A stretch of 64,000 nucleotides of DNA, from the NCBI RefSeq assembly GCF_000426245.1, contig NZ_AUEZ01000004.1, forward strand, positions 150,054 through 214,053, read 5' to 3'. Position numbers and translations under genes: made by a program. The notes under the pieces are model-generated. The model worked only from the letters and a program-made list of their open reading frames with translations. It searched no databases and was not told the origin of the DNA. The stretch is from Bradyrhizobium sp. Ai1a-2. Its GTDB lineage: Bacteria > Pseudomonadota > Alphaproteobacteria > Rhizobiales > Xanthobacteraceae. The first letter of the stretch is position 1; every line of letters begins with the position of its first letter. Positions 24,238 through 32,615 of the stretch are shown here, piece by piece.

Positions 24238-24302
24238 GTTTTGATTTTGACGCGTTTTCCTAACGCGAGCCGGTCCCCACTTCGCTCGAAAACGCTTTGC
24301 TA
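24238..24302. repeat. Dispersed repeat related to the one at 63361
   Basis: On the minus strand this segment reads AAAGCGTTTTCGAGCGAAGTGG, then a CCGGCTCGCG core, then AAAACGCGTCAAAA. The copy at 63363-63414 has the same order with a few changes (GCGTTTTCGAGCGAAGTGG, then AAAACGCGTCAAAAC). The two ends pair imperfectly (GCGTTTTC with GAAAACGC). The repeat covers the stop codon of the UbiH-type gene. Confidence 0.8.
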
Positions 24303-25483
24303 CGCCGCCATGATGGCGCGAGCCCCTCGCGCATGGCGAGCCGCCGCAGCGGGCCGATCGATCCGATCAGGTGCAGGCCCGCGGCGCGGATCGACTGCAT
24401 CGGGAGGAAGTCGCTGAGCAAGGAGCGGTTGGCGAGGTCGATGACAAAGGTCCGGCTCATGACATCGCCCCGCCGCGCCGACTGGTAGCGCGCCAATACC
24501 TGCGGCGAGCCGGGGTCCTCGCCATGCGCGAGCGCTTCGCCGGCCAGCCCGGCGATATCGGTCGCATCCCGCAGCCCGAGGTTGAGGCCCTGCGCGCCGA
24601 TCGGCGGCACCACATGGGCCGATTCGCCGACCAGCGCGATCCGGTTCCTGGCAAACTGCCTGGGCTGTTCGATCGCGAGCGGAAACACATTGCGGCCCGG
24701 CTCGACCTCGACGCGGCCGAAAATTGAATGCGACTGCTTCTCGGCGGCGTCGGACAGTTCCGCATCGGAGAGCGCCATCAGCCGCTCGGCTTCCGAAGGC
24801 GAGGAAACCCAGACCACACTGCAGCGGTTGCCGGGCAGGGGAACGAATACGACCGGGCCGTGCGGCGTATGGAATTCGGTCGAGATATTCTTGTGCGGCC
24901 GCGAGTGGGTGATGTTGAAGGTCAGGGCGGACTGCTTCAGCTCGCGGCGGCTGATTTCGATGCCGGCAGCCTCGCGCGACTGCGACTGCCGGCCGTCGGC
25001 GCCGACCACCAGCCGTGCCGCCAGCGGCTCGCCGCGGCCGGTCCGGATCGTGACGATGGCTTCTTCCGGATTGATCGCCTCGGCCTCGTCGTCGACGCGC
25101 GTGAGACCGGACAGTTCCGCCGCACGTTGTTCCAGCGCCGCGATCAACGAACGGTTGTCGACGTTGAAGCCGAACTGCTCAAGATCGATCTCGTCGGACG
25201 AGAACCTTACTTCCGGAGCGCGGATCAGCCGGCCAGTGTCATCGACCAGTCGCATCACCTTCAGCGCCGCCGCCTTCTCGGCCAGACGCCGCCAGACACC
25301 CAGCCGCTCGAGCAGGTCGACGGAGGCACCGAGCAGCGCGGTGGTGCGGTTGTCGGCATAGGGCGCGCGGCGGGCGAGCAGGGCGGTCTTCGCCCCGGCA
25401 TCCGCAAGCGCGATGGCGGCGGTCAGCCCCGCAGGACCACCGCCGATAACCACTGCGTCATAGACATGCGGTGCATCGCTCAT
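24260..25483 (-). CDS. UbiH/UbiF/VisC family FAD-dependent monooxygenase
   Basis: A 407-aa class A flavoprotein hydroxylase, probably for ubiquinone ring hydroxylation or a similar aromatic. Visible are the FAD-binding GGGPAGLTAAIALADAGAKTALL at the N-terminus, the second motif RLVVGADGRQSQSRE, and the third NRIALVGESAHVVPPIGAQGLNLGLRDATD, where Gly-Glu replaces the usual Gly-Asp. The last 12 residues (KAFSSEVGTGSR) are encoded by a dispersed intergenic repeat, so the native C-terminus seems to have been replaced by repeat sequence. The gene is divergent from pcs. Confidence 0.9.
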   Translation of the reverse strand: MSDAPHVYDAVVIGGGPAGLTAAIALADAGAKTALLARRAPYADNRTTALLGASVDLLERLGVWRRLAEKAAALKVMRLVDDTGRLIRAPEVRFSSDEIDLEQFGFNVDNRSLIAALEQRAAELSGLTRVDDEAEAINPEEAIVTIRTGRGEPLAARLVVGADGRQSQSREAAGIEISRRELKQSALTFNITHSRPHKNISTEFHTPHGPVVFVPLPGNRCSVVWVSSPSEAERLMALSDAELSDAAEKQSHSIFGRVEVEPGRNVFPLAIEQPRQFARNRIALVGESAHVVPPIGAQGLNLGLRDATDIAGLAGEALAHGEDPGSPQVLARYQSARRGDVMSRTFVIDLANRSLLSDFLPMQSIRAAGLHLIGSIGPLRRLAMREGLAPSWRRSKAFSSEVGTGSR

Positions 25484-25617
25484 ATCGGAACATTTGACGG
25501 GATTGGCGGCATTTTCAAGCCATCAAATTCGCTAAAATCTATCCACCGATTTGCGCGGCGGAACGCCGCAAGCGCGGATATGCAAACACAGGCGATTCCT
25601 GATAGCACTGCCGGGCG

Positions 25618-26358
25618 ATGGAGATGGACCAGACCAGCCAGCCAGCTACGTTTCCGGCATCGCTGCGGATGCGGATGGCGGCATTCTCCGTGCATATCTT
25701 CACGGCGATGGGGGCGGGCGTTGCGCTGCTCGCGCTGATGGAGGCCGTGCGCGAGCACTGGGCCAACATGTTCGGCTGGCTCGGGGTGGCGCTGGTCATC
25801 GATGCGATCGACGGCCCGATCGCGCGCAAGCTCGACGTCGTGCGGCTGCAACCGAACTGGTCCGGCGAGGTGCTCGACCTCGTCGTCGATTTCCTCACCT
25901 ATGTCTTCGTTCCCGCCTACGCGATCACGGCCAGTCATTTGCTGCTGCCGCTGGCGGCGCCGATCCTCGGCATCGGTATCGTGATCTCGAGCGCGCTGTA
26001 TTTCGCCGACCGCAGGATGAAGGCCGCCGACAATCATTTCCGCGGCTTTCCGGGACTTTGGAATGCCGCGGCGTTCTATCTGTTCCTGCTGCATCTGCCG
26101 CCGGTATGGTCGAGCCTTGCGGTAGCGATCCTGATCGCGCTCACCTTCGCCCCGTTCCACGTGCTGCATCCGGTGCGCGTGGCGCGGCTGCGCTGGCTGA
26201 CATTGTGGGTGATGGCCGTTGGCGCGGTGCTGGCGCTGTACACGCTCGCCTGCGACTTCGATGTCGGCGCGCCGATCGTCGTGGCGCTATGCGCGATCGC
26301 CGCCTATGTCGTCGGCAGCGACGCCGTCATCCGGTTGATGAGGTCGCTCAGAACATGA
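25618..26358 (+). CDS. pcs: Phosphatidylcholine synthase (CDP-alcohol phosphatidyltransferase family)
   Basis: Pcs condenses choline with CDP-diacylglycerol to give phosphatidylcholine in the inner membrane, a pathway characteristic of Rhizobiales. The 246-aa protein has about seven hydrophobic helices. It carries the CDP-alcohol motif D65-G66-x2-A69-R70-x12-G83-x3-D87-x3-D91; the x12 spacer, longer than the usual x8, is what I expect for Pcs. The ATG at 25618 has no strong ribosome-binding site. Its TGA overlaps the ATG of the TerC gene, so the two are translationally coupled. Confidence 0.92.
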   Translation: MEMDQTSQPATFPASLRMRMAAFSVHIFTAMGAGVALLALMEAVREHWANMFGWLGVALVIDAIDGPIARKLDVVRLQPNWSGEVLDLVVDFLTYVFVPAYAITASHLLLPLAAPILGIGIVISSALYFADRRMKAADNHFRGFPGLWNAAAFYLFLLHLPPVWSSLAVAILIALTFAPFHVLHPVRVARLRWLTLWVMAVGAVLALYTLACDFDVGAPIVVALCAIAAYVVGSDAVIRLMRSLRT

Positions 26359-27083
26359 TCGAACTGTTGGCCAGCCCGGAAGCCTGGGCGGCGCTACTCA
26401 CGTTGACGGCGCTGGAGATCGTGCTCGGCATCGACAACGTGATCTTCCTGTCGGTGCTGGTCTCCCGCATCCCGCCGCATCAGGCGAAACGCGCGCGGCA
26501 GATCGGATTATTCCTGGCGCTCGTGTTCCGCATCCTGTTGCTCAGCCTGCTGGTGTGGCTGATCGGGTTGACGGAGCCGGTGTTCACGGCGAGGGGGCTC
26601 GCGCTGTCCTGGCGCGATGTCATCCTGATTGGCGGCGGGCTGTTTCTGATCGCCAAGGCGACGCATGAGATCCATGATGAAGTGGAAGCGCGGGAAGGTG
26701 AGGAAGAGGCGGCGTCGGGTGCCGGCAGCGCGTTCTTCTGGGTGATCGTCCAGATCATCATCATCGATATGGTGTTCTCGCTGGATTCGATCATCACCGC
26801 GATCGGCATGGCGCAGGATTTGGAGGTCATGATCGCGGCCGTCGTGATCGCCTGCATCGTCATGTACGTCTCGTCGGGGCCGGTGGCGCGTTTTGTCGCA
26901 GAGCATCCGACCACCAAGATGCTGGCGCTGGCGTTCCTGGTGCTGATCGGCGTGGCGCTGGTCGCCGATGGTTTCCACTTCCACATCCCGCGCGGCTACA
27001 TCTATTTTGCGATGGCGTTCGCCGCCGCGGTGGAGATGTTCAACGTGCTGGCGAGACGTAACCGGAAGAAGACGGTCAGGTAG
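26355..27083 (+). CDS. TerC family integral membrane protein (YoaE/YgdQ-like)
   Basis: A 242-aa protein with about seven membrane helices. It contains the TerC acidic motifs within membranes: LEIVLGIDNVIFLSVLV in the first half and IIIIDMVFSLDSIITAIG in the second, which in characterised relatives support Mn(II) export or metal handling during envelope metalloprotein maturation. A cytoplasmic loop with HEIHDEVEAREGEEE joins the halves. The start ATG overlaps the pcs stop (ATGA). Pairing with pcs suggests shared membrane physiology, but this is inference. Confidence 0.9.
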   Translation: MIELLASPEAWAALLTLTALEIVLGIDNVIFLSVLVSRIPPHQAKRARQIGLFLALVFRILLLSLLVWLIGLTEPVFTARGLALSWRDVILIGGGLFLIAKATHEIHDEVEAREGEEEAASGAGSAFFWVIVQIIIIDMVFSLDSIITAIGMAQDLEVMIAAVVIACIVMYVSSGPVARFVAEHPTTKMLALAFLVLIGVALVADGFHFHIPRGYIYFAMAFAAAVEMFNVLARRNRKKTVR

Positions 27084-27164
27084 CCGATCCGGCCCGCGAG
27101 TTGACAACACGGCGCCGATGGCATTCGGTTCGGTGGCTACCGGATAGTTGAGGGAGAGCCCGAC

Positions 27165-28139
27165 ATGACCAAGGCCGTGCGCGTGCACAAGGTGGGAGGC
27201 CCGGAAGTCCTCACTTACGAGGATGTCGAGGTGCCGGCGCCGGCCGCGGGCGAAGTGCGGATTCGCCAGCACGCGATCGGGCTCAACTTCATCGACGTCT
27301 ATTTCCGCACCGGCCTCTACAAGGCGCCCGGTCTTCCCTTCATCGCCGGCAACGAGGCGGCAGGCGAAGTGGTCGCGGTCGGACCGGGCGTAACCAACTT
27401 CCATCCCGGCGATCGCGTTGCCTACTATTTCAATCTCGGCGGCTACACAACCGAGCGCGTCATCCCCGCCGACAAGGTGGTGAAGCTCCCCGACCACATC
27501 ACCTATGAGCAGGGCGCCGTGCTGATGCTGAAGGGGCTGACGGTTTGGTATCTCCTGCACAAGACCTTCAAGGTGGAGCCGCACCATCGCGTGCTGATCC
27601 ACGCAGCCGCCGGCGGCATCGGCTTGCTCGCCTGCCAATGGGCCCGCGCGATGGGCGCCCACGTGATCGGCACCGTCGGCTCAAAGGAGAAGGCCGATCT
27701 CGCGCTCGCCAATGGCTGCGATCACGTCATCCTCTACAATGAGGAGGACTTTGTCGCGCGGGTGAAGCAGATCAGCCGCGGCGAGCTTTGCGACGTCGTC
27801 TATGACGGCGTCGGCAAGACCACTTTTCCGGGCTCACTGTCCTGCCTGAGGCCGCGCGGCCTGTTCGTAAGCTTCGGCAACGCGTCCGGTCCCGTGCCGC
27901 CATTCGCGCTCGCCGAACTCAACAACCATGGCTCGCTGTTCGCGACCCGGCCCAAGCTCAACGACTACGTCGCCACCCGGAAGGAATTGCTCGAAGGCGC
28001 CGATACGCTGTTTGCCGCCGTGATCAACGGCAAGCTGCACGTGCCGATCAATCACGCCTACGCGCTGAAGGATGTCGCGCGTGCGCATATCGATCTGGAG
28101 AGCCGCGCGACCACAGGGGCGTCGATCCTGAGGCCGTAG
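27165..28139 (+). CDS. qorA: NADPH:quinone oxidoreductase (zeta-crystallin-like MDR family)
   Basis: A 324-aa zinc-free medium-chain reductase. Family markers are GEVRIRQHAIGLNFIDVYFRTGLY, the segment AGNEAAGEVVAVGPGV, and the NADPH-binding loop HAAAGGIGLLACQWARAMGA, which has the AAxGGxG pattern of quinone reductases. It lacks the zinc-ligand Cys cluster of alcohol dehydrogenases. It probably reduces quinones by one electron or detoxifies reactive carbonyls. The gene is monocistronic and ends directly before a palindromic repeat. Confidence 0.92.
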   Translation: MTKAVRVHKVGGPEVLTYEDVEVPAPAAGEVRIRQHAIGLNFIDVYFRTGLYKAPGLPFIAGNEAAGEVVAVGPGVTNFHPGDRVAYYFNLGGYTTERVIPADKVVKLPDHITYEQGAVLMLKGLTVWYLLHKTFKVEPHHRVLIHAAAGGIGLLACQWARAMGAHVIGTVGSKEKADLALANGCDHVILYNEEDFVARVKQISRGELCDVVYDGVGKTTFPGSLSCLRPRGLFVSFGNASGPVPPFALAELNNHGSLFATRPKLNDYVATRKELLEGADTLFAAVINGKLHVPINHAYALKDVARAHIDLESRATTGASILRP

Positions 28140-28147
28140 TTCGCCGC

Positions 28148-28235
28148 CGTCATTGCGAGCGAAGCGCAGCAATCCATCCCTCCGGCACGTGAGGACAGAA
28201 TGGATTGCTTCGTCGCTTCGCTCCTCGCAATGACG
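28148..28235. repeat. Imperfect inverted repeat between convergent genes
   Basis: The left arm begins CCGTCATTGCGAGCGAAGCG at 28148 and the right arm ends CTCCTCGCAATGACG at 28235. The pairing is strong at the ends but has two small insertions in the right arm. It sits between the converging qorA and aminotransferase genes, where it could act as a bidirectional terminator. Its style is shared with the 1812 and 41833 elements, but the sequence differs. Confidence 0.8.
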
Positions 28236-28244
28236 ATAAGACGG

Positions 28245-29441
28245 TCACGCCACTCGCCGCGCGGCGCCTGCTTGCGTCAGGATCGCATCGAGCGTCTCGA
28301 TCATCTCGGAGACCTCGGCGCGCGACACGTTGAGCGCAGGCATGAAGCGGAGTGCGTCGGGTTGCGGCGAGTTGATCAGCAGCCCTTTCGAGAATGCCTG
28401 CGCCACGATCGCCGCACCGATCGGCAGCTTCAGATCGAGCGCCAGGAGCAGTCCGCGGCCCCTGATGTCGCCGAGGCCGTGCCGGGCCGAGAGCCGCTGC
28501 AACTCGCCTTCCAGGAACAGGCCGGTATCGGTGACTGACTTCAGGAATTCCGGCTTGCTGACCTGTTCCAGCACGGCAAGCCCCGCCGCGCACATCAGCG
28601 GATTGCCGTTGAAGGTGCCGCCCTGGTCGCCGTGCTCGAAGCAGGCCGCATGCTCGGTCGCGAGCAAGGCGGCGAGCGGTACGCCGCCGCCGATGCCCTT
28701 GCCGAGCGTCATGATGTCAGGCGCAATCCCGGCATGCTCGTAATGGAAGAGGTTTCCGGTGCGGCCCATGCCGGTTTGGATCTCGTCGACGATCAGGAGC
28801 AGGCCATGCTCGCTGGTCAGCGTGCGCAGCTCCTTCAGGAATTGATCGGTCGCGGGCCAGACGCCGGCTTCGCCCTGGATCGGCTCCAGCATGACGGCAA
28901 CCGTGTTCGAGGAAATCAGCTTCTTCACCGAGGCGATGTCGTTGAGCCGCGCTTTCCGGAAGCCCGGCACCTTCGGTTCGAACAGCGGTTCGAACGCCTT
29001 CTTGCCGGAAGCCGACATGGTCGCCAGCGTGCGGCCGTGAAAGCCGCCTTCGAAGGTGATGATCTCGAAGGCGCCGCTTCTGTGTTTCGCGCCATATTTG
29101 CGCGCAAGCTTGATCGCGCCTTCATTGGCTTCCGCACCGGAATTGGCGAAGAACACCTGGTCGAAGCAGCTGTTTTCGACGAGCGCATTGGCAAGCTTGA
29201 GGCTGGGTTCGTTGTAGAAGGCCGGGCTCGGGGTCAACAGACAGTTGGCCTGCGCGGCCAGCGCTTCGGCGACAGCAGGCGGCGAATGGCCGAGGCAGTT
29301 GACCGCCCAACCCTGCATGAAATCGAGATAGCGGCGGCCAGTATCGTCCCAGAGATAGGAGCCTTCGCCGCGGACAAACACGGTCTTCGGACGTGCGGTG
29401 ATGTCCATCAGCGCGTCGAACGGATGCGTAGCGTCAGGCAT
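28245..29441 (-). CDS. argD: Class III PLP-dependent aminotransferase (acetylornithine aminotransferase-like)
   Basis: A 398-aa fold-type I transaminase. Motifs include [34 protein letters not shown], the PLP-contacting [12 protein letters not shown], and the Schiff-base lysine K248 in [13 protein letters not shown]. Resemblance is closest to acetylornithine/succinyldiaminopimelate aminotransferases, so arginine or lysine biosynthesis is likely, but relatives using other omega-amino acids exist and no arg neighbours are present. The ATG at 29441 has AAGGAG 7 bases upstream. A leader of about 200 bases with its own promoter-like element precedes it. Confidence 0.85.
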   Translation of the reverse strand: MPDATHPFDALMDITARPKTVFVRGEGSYLWDDTGRRYLDFMQGWAVNCLGHSPPAVAEALAAQANCLLTPSPAFYNEPSLKLANALVENSCFDQVFFANSGAEANEGAIKLARKYGAKHRSGAFEIITFEGGFHGRTLATMSASGKKAFEPLFEPKVPGFRKARLNDIASVKKLISSNTVAVMLEPIQGEAGVWPATDQFLKELRTLTSEHGLLLIVDEIQTGMGRTGNLFHYEHAGIAPDIMTLGKGIGGGVPLAALLATEHAACFEHGDQGGTFNGNPLMCAAGLAVLEQVSKPEFLKSVTDTGLFLEGELQRLSARHGLGDIRGRGLLLALDLKLPIGAAIVAQAFSKGLLINSPQPDALRFMPALNVSRAEVSEMIETLDAILTQAGAARRVA

Positions 29442-29673
29442 GTCAGGCTCCTTGGTCGGTTGGGATGAAAGGGCAGGCGGCAACGCAAGAAGGCCGCACT
29501 TTTGAGGGTGCGGCCTTCTCGAAAACCTTAGGCTGAACTAGCTAGTCAGCGCTGGCGTCGGACATGGCGCAACCCATCATCGTCGCGGGTGCGACGACGG
29601 AAAGTGGCGCGGCGGATGGTCCGGTTCAGCTTCATGGCGATGGGCCATACAGCCCAAGGGCGGGTAATGTCAA
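29442..29673 (-). promoter_or_regulatory. Candidate promoter and attenuator-like leader of the aminotransferase gene
   Basis: On the minus strand, TTGACA (29673-29668) overlaps the stop codon of the DUF962 gene. A TGTATGGC element follows after 16-18 bases, a good -35/-10 pair. About 65 bases further lies a 12-codon open frame (29580-29542, MMGCAMSDASAD). Next comes an 11-bp perfect hairpin, GAAGGCCGCAC / GTGCGGCCTTC with an 8-nt loop (29518-29489), followed by TTGCGTTG. The gene starts 48 bases later. The order promoter, short peptide, hairpin, gene is that of a translational attenuator, but the downstream U tract is weak. Confidence 0.4.
29489..29518 (-). terminator. 11-bp stem-loop in the aminotransferase leader
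   Basis: GAAGGCCGCAC at 29489-29499 pairs perfectly with 29508-29518 around an 8-nt loop. Read on the minus strand it is followed by TTGCGTTG, a poor U tract. It may end transcripts from the DUF962 gene, or act as an attenuator for the aminotransferase gene. Confidence 0.5.
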
Positions 29674-30311
29674 GTCGCGCGCGGCGCCTCTTCGCTTTCG
29701 TCCTCGCCCCAATCGGCGTCGGCAATCGAGGTGTCGAACAGTTCGCCACGGAGCAGGGCGAGCGGCGATTTGTAGTACAGCGCGATATTGTGGAACGGAT
29801 CGGTCAGGACCTTCCAGACCCATATCAGCCCCGTCGGCACGTCCTTGATGACGAAGAGCTGGATCATGCGGGCGAGTCCGCCAGCGATGCCGATCGCGAG
29901 CCAGACCTCGCCGACATGGCGGATGAAATCGAGCCTGGTGGCCGGCGGTGAGAACAGGCCGAACAGCGTCGGAAAGGCGAACAGTGCGACCGGCGCGAGG
30001 CCCCAGACGACAAGCAGGACGATCTTGCGGCTCTGGTTGTACCCGACCTTGATCGCTTCCTTGTAATCGTTGGTGACCTTGTTCACGACGTCATAGCCGT
30101 TAGGCTCGAAGAAGAAATGCCCGGTCTGCCGCGTCAACATCGCGAGCCAGCCGACCAGACCGGCCATGGCCGGATCGGTGAACAGCAGCCCGTAGCAGAC
30201 CAGGAATATGACGGCGCTGATCAGGTGCAGCGTCTGATTGATGCGGCTCTGGTGGTAGTAGCGGTAATCGTCCCAACGCTGTGTGCGCAGTGTCTTCGAA
30301 AAGCGGCTCAT
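29670..30311 (-). CDS. DUF962 / Mpo1-like membrane protein
   Basis: A 213-aa protein with about four membrane helices. Two signatures resemble the DUF962 family, whose yeast member Mpo1 is an Fe(II)-dependent dioxygenase of fatty-acid alpha-oxidation: Y-HQSRINQTLH near residue 20 (the H-x4-N-x3-H pattern) and TGHFFFEPNGYD (the GH-x2-x-E-x-N pattern) near residue 64. Histidines are thus retained in the places expected for iron binding. The C-terminus is acidic and cytosolic. The family match is by eye, and the protein is longer than typical members. Confidence 0.65.
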   Translation of the reverse strand: MSRFSKTLRTQRWDDYRYYHQSRINQTLHLISAVIFLVCYGLLFTDPAMAGLVGWLAMLTRQTGHFFFEPNGYDVVNKVTNDYKEAIKVGYNQSRKIVLLVVWGLAPVALFAFPTLFGLFSPPATRLDFIRHVGEVWLAIGIAGGLARMIQLFVIKDVPTGLIWVWKVLTDPFHNIALYYKSPLALLRGELFDTSIADADWGEDESEEAPRAT

Positions 30312-30585
30312 CGTTCACCCCTTGGATTTGAAGGTGCGCGAGCCATAGGCCGAGTCCGTGAATGCAACGTGACATCTTGAAGTTGTTATAACCTTCGATA
30401 GCAATCCAAGATGAGCGCGCGAAAGCGGCTTCGCAGGATGCGAACTATCAGGCAACGCCATTCCTTGCCGCCGGAGTGGCGGCAGGATTCTCTGAATTTT
30501 GAATATCGTTTCGCGGACGCTCACCGAGCATTGCGGTGGATCAAAACGCCCGAAGTGGCCGCAACTATCGTGATACGAAGGCGGC

Positions 30586-31911
30586 TCAGAATCCGGCGAC
30601 GCTGCCGTGCAGGTCGTATTCGTCGGAGCGTTCGATCTTGGCCGTGACGATCTCGCCGATCCTCAGTGGACGGCGGCTCGAGAGATAGACCGCGCCATCG
30701 ATCTCCGGAGCGTCGGCCTTCGATCGGCCTCTCGCCACGGTCGGGCCGACCTCGTCGATGATGATCTGTTGCCTTGTGCCGACCTTGCGCTTCAGCCGGC
30801 GCGCGGAGATATTCTGCTGGCGGGCCATCAGCGCGTTGTAGCGCTCCTGCTTGATCTCATCGGGCACCGCGCCGGGGAGCGCGTTGGAGGTCGCGCCTGC
30901 GACAGGTTCGTATTTGAAACAGCCGACGCGATTGATCTCGGCTTCGTCGAGCCAGTCGAGCAGATAGGCGAAATCGGAATCCGTCTCGCCGGGGAAACCG
31001 ACGATGAAGGTCGAGCGCAGCGCGAGCTCCGGGCACTGCTCGCGCCATTGCTTGATGCGCGCCAACGTCTTGTCCTGCGCGGCTGGACGCTTCATGGCTT
31101 TCAGAACATCGGGGCTCGCGTGCTGGAAGGGGATGTCGAGATAGGGCAGCACTTTGCCCTCGGTCATCAGCCCGATCACCTCGTCGACATGCGGGTAGGG
31201 GTAGACATATTGCAGCCGCACCCAGGCGCCGAGTTCGCCGAGCTCCTTTGCAAGGTCGAAGAATTTGGCGCGGACGGCGCGGTCCTGCCACGGGCTCTCG
31301 GCATATTTCAGGTCGACGCCGTAGGCCGAAGTGTCCTGCGAGATGACCAGCAGTTCCTTGACGCCTGCATTTACCAGCCGCTCGGCCTCGCGGAGCACGT
31401 CGTTGGCCGGCCGCGACACCAGGTCGCCGCGCAGCTTCGGGATGATACAGAAGGTGCAGCGATTGTTGCAGCCCTCGGAGATCTTCAAGTAGGCGTAGTG
31501 GCGCGGCGTCAGCTTGACGCCCTGCGGCGGCACCAGGTCGAGATGCGGATTGTGCACCGGCGGCAGCGCGCGATGCACGGCGTCCAGCACGCTTTCATAT
31601 TGCTGCGGGCCGGTGATGGAGAGCACGCCGGGATAGGCGCTCTCGATCTGCTCGGGTTCCGCGCCCATGCAGCCGGTCACGATCACCTTGCCGTTCTCGG
31701 CCATGGCCTCGCCGATCGCCGAGAGTGATTCCTGCTTGGCGCTGTCAAGGAAGCCGCAGGTATTGACGATCACGATGTCCGCGCCGTCATGCTTGCGTGC
31801 GAGCTCATAACCCTCGGCCCGCAGCCGCGTGATGATGCGTTCGGAATCGACCAACGCCTTCGGGCATCCAAGCGAAACAAACGAGATTTTTGGCGCGGCC
31901 GCCTGCTGCAT
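30586..31911 (-). CDS. rimO: Ribosomal protein S12 methylthiotransferase RimO
   Basis: RimO is a radical-SAM enzyme that attaches a methylthio group to the conserved Asp of ribosomal protein S12. The N-terminal UPF0004 domain holds the first cluster ([29 protein letters not shown], supplying three Cys). The radical-SAM core carries [20 protein letters not shown] domain ends the protein (DEYDLHGSV). The ATG at 31911 was chosen over a TTG two codons earlier. At 441 aa it is standard length. It stands alone, about 110 bases from the divergent nasT. Confidence 0.96.
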   Translation of the reverse strand: MQQAAAPKISFVSLGCPKALVDSERIITRLRAEGYELARKHDGADIVIVNTCGFLDSAKQESLSAIGEAMAENGKVIVTGCMGAEPEQIESAYPGVLSITGPQQYESVLDAVHRALPPVHNPHLDLVPPQGVKLTPRHYAYLKISEGCNNRCTFCIIPKLRGDLVSRPANDVLREAERLVNAGVKELLVISQDTSAYGVDLKYAESPWQDRAVRAKFFDLAKELGELGAWVRLQYVYPYPHVDEVIGLMTEGKVLPYLDIPFQHASPDVLKAMKRPAAQDKTLARIKQWREQCPELALRSTFIVGFPGETDSDFAYLLDWLDEAEINRVGCFKYEPVAGATSNALPGAVPDEIKQERYNALMARQQNISARRLKRKVGTRQQIIIDEVGPTVARGRSKADAPEIDGAVYLSSRRPLRIGEIVTAKIERSDEYDLHGSVAGF

Positions 31912-32024
31912 ATTCAAATCTGCCTGATTGATGGGCAGGAGCTAGTCCCAATTGTCCATAATTACAAGACTTTGAGCTGGCTTCCGTCGTGCTATGGATA
32001 GTTTTTAGGGAACACGAGTGAGCG

Positions 32025-32615
32025 ATGGCCGCCGAGTCGTCTCCGAAAATCGTCATCGTCGATGAAAGTCCGATCCGCGCCGCGATCCTGGAGGAGGGCC
32101 TGCGGGAGGCGGGTTATACCAGCGTCGTGCATATCAGCGAGATGCACAGCCTGCTGGCGCGAATCTACGCCGTCGACCCCGATATCATCGTGATCGACCT
32201 GGAAAACCCCAGCCGCGACGTGCTGGAACAGATGTTCCAGGTCAGCCGGGCCGTGCGGCGGCCGATTGCCATGTTCGTCGACCAGAGCGATGCCGCCTCG
32301 ATCCAGGCCTCCGTTGAGGCCGGTGTGTCGGCCTATATCGTGGACGGGTTCAACAAGCAGCGCATCAAGCCGATCCTCGACCTCTGCGTGTCCCGCTTCA
32401 ACGCCTTCGCGCGGCTGCAGGACGAGTTGGACCGCACCAAGCACGCCCTGGAAGAGCGCAAGGTGATCGACCGTGCCAAGGGCATCCTGATGAAATTGAA
32501 AGGCCTCACCGAAGACGAGGCCTATGTGCTGCTGCGCTCGACGGCGATGCGCGAGAAAAAGAAGATCGGCGAGATCGCGCAGTCGATCCTGACCGCGTCG
32601 GAGTTGCTCAAATGA
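32025..32615 (+). CDS. nasT: ANTAR-domain response regulator NasT
   Basis: A 196-aa regulator with an N-terminal receiver (IVIVDESPIRAAILEEGL, putative phospho-acceptor D58 in VIDLENPSRD), a connecting coiled coil (LDRTKHALEERKVID), and a C-terminal ANTAR RNA-binding domain (RAKGILMKLKGLTEDEAYVLLRSTAM). Known NasT proteins bind paired stem-loops in leader RNAs and cause antitermination of nitrate/nitrite assimilation and, in Bradyrhizobium, nosZ genes, unless held by NasS. It overlaps nasS by 4 bases (ATGA), as in other nasT-nasS pairs. Confidence 0.93.
   Translation: MAAESSPKIVIVDESPIRAAILEEGLREAGYTSVVHISEMHSLLARIYAVDPDIIVIDLENPSRDVLEQMFQVSRAVRRPIAMFVDQSDAASIQASVEAGVSAYIVDGFNKQRIKPILDLCVSRFNAFARLQDELDRTKHALEERKVIDRAKGILMKLKGLTEDEAYVLLRSTAMREKKKIGEIAQSILTASELLK

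Noticed and set aside
25551..26354. An in-frame N-terminal extension of the TerC protein reaching back over pcs
   Set aside because: The extension overlaps the well-conserved pcs gene in another frame and is Arg-rich nonsense. The ATGA overlap start at 26355 fits the family.
30411..30647. Possible 78-codon plus-strand gene between the DUF962 gene and rimO
   Set aside because: Very Arg-rich composition, no ribosome-binding site, and overlap with the 3' end of rimO.
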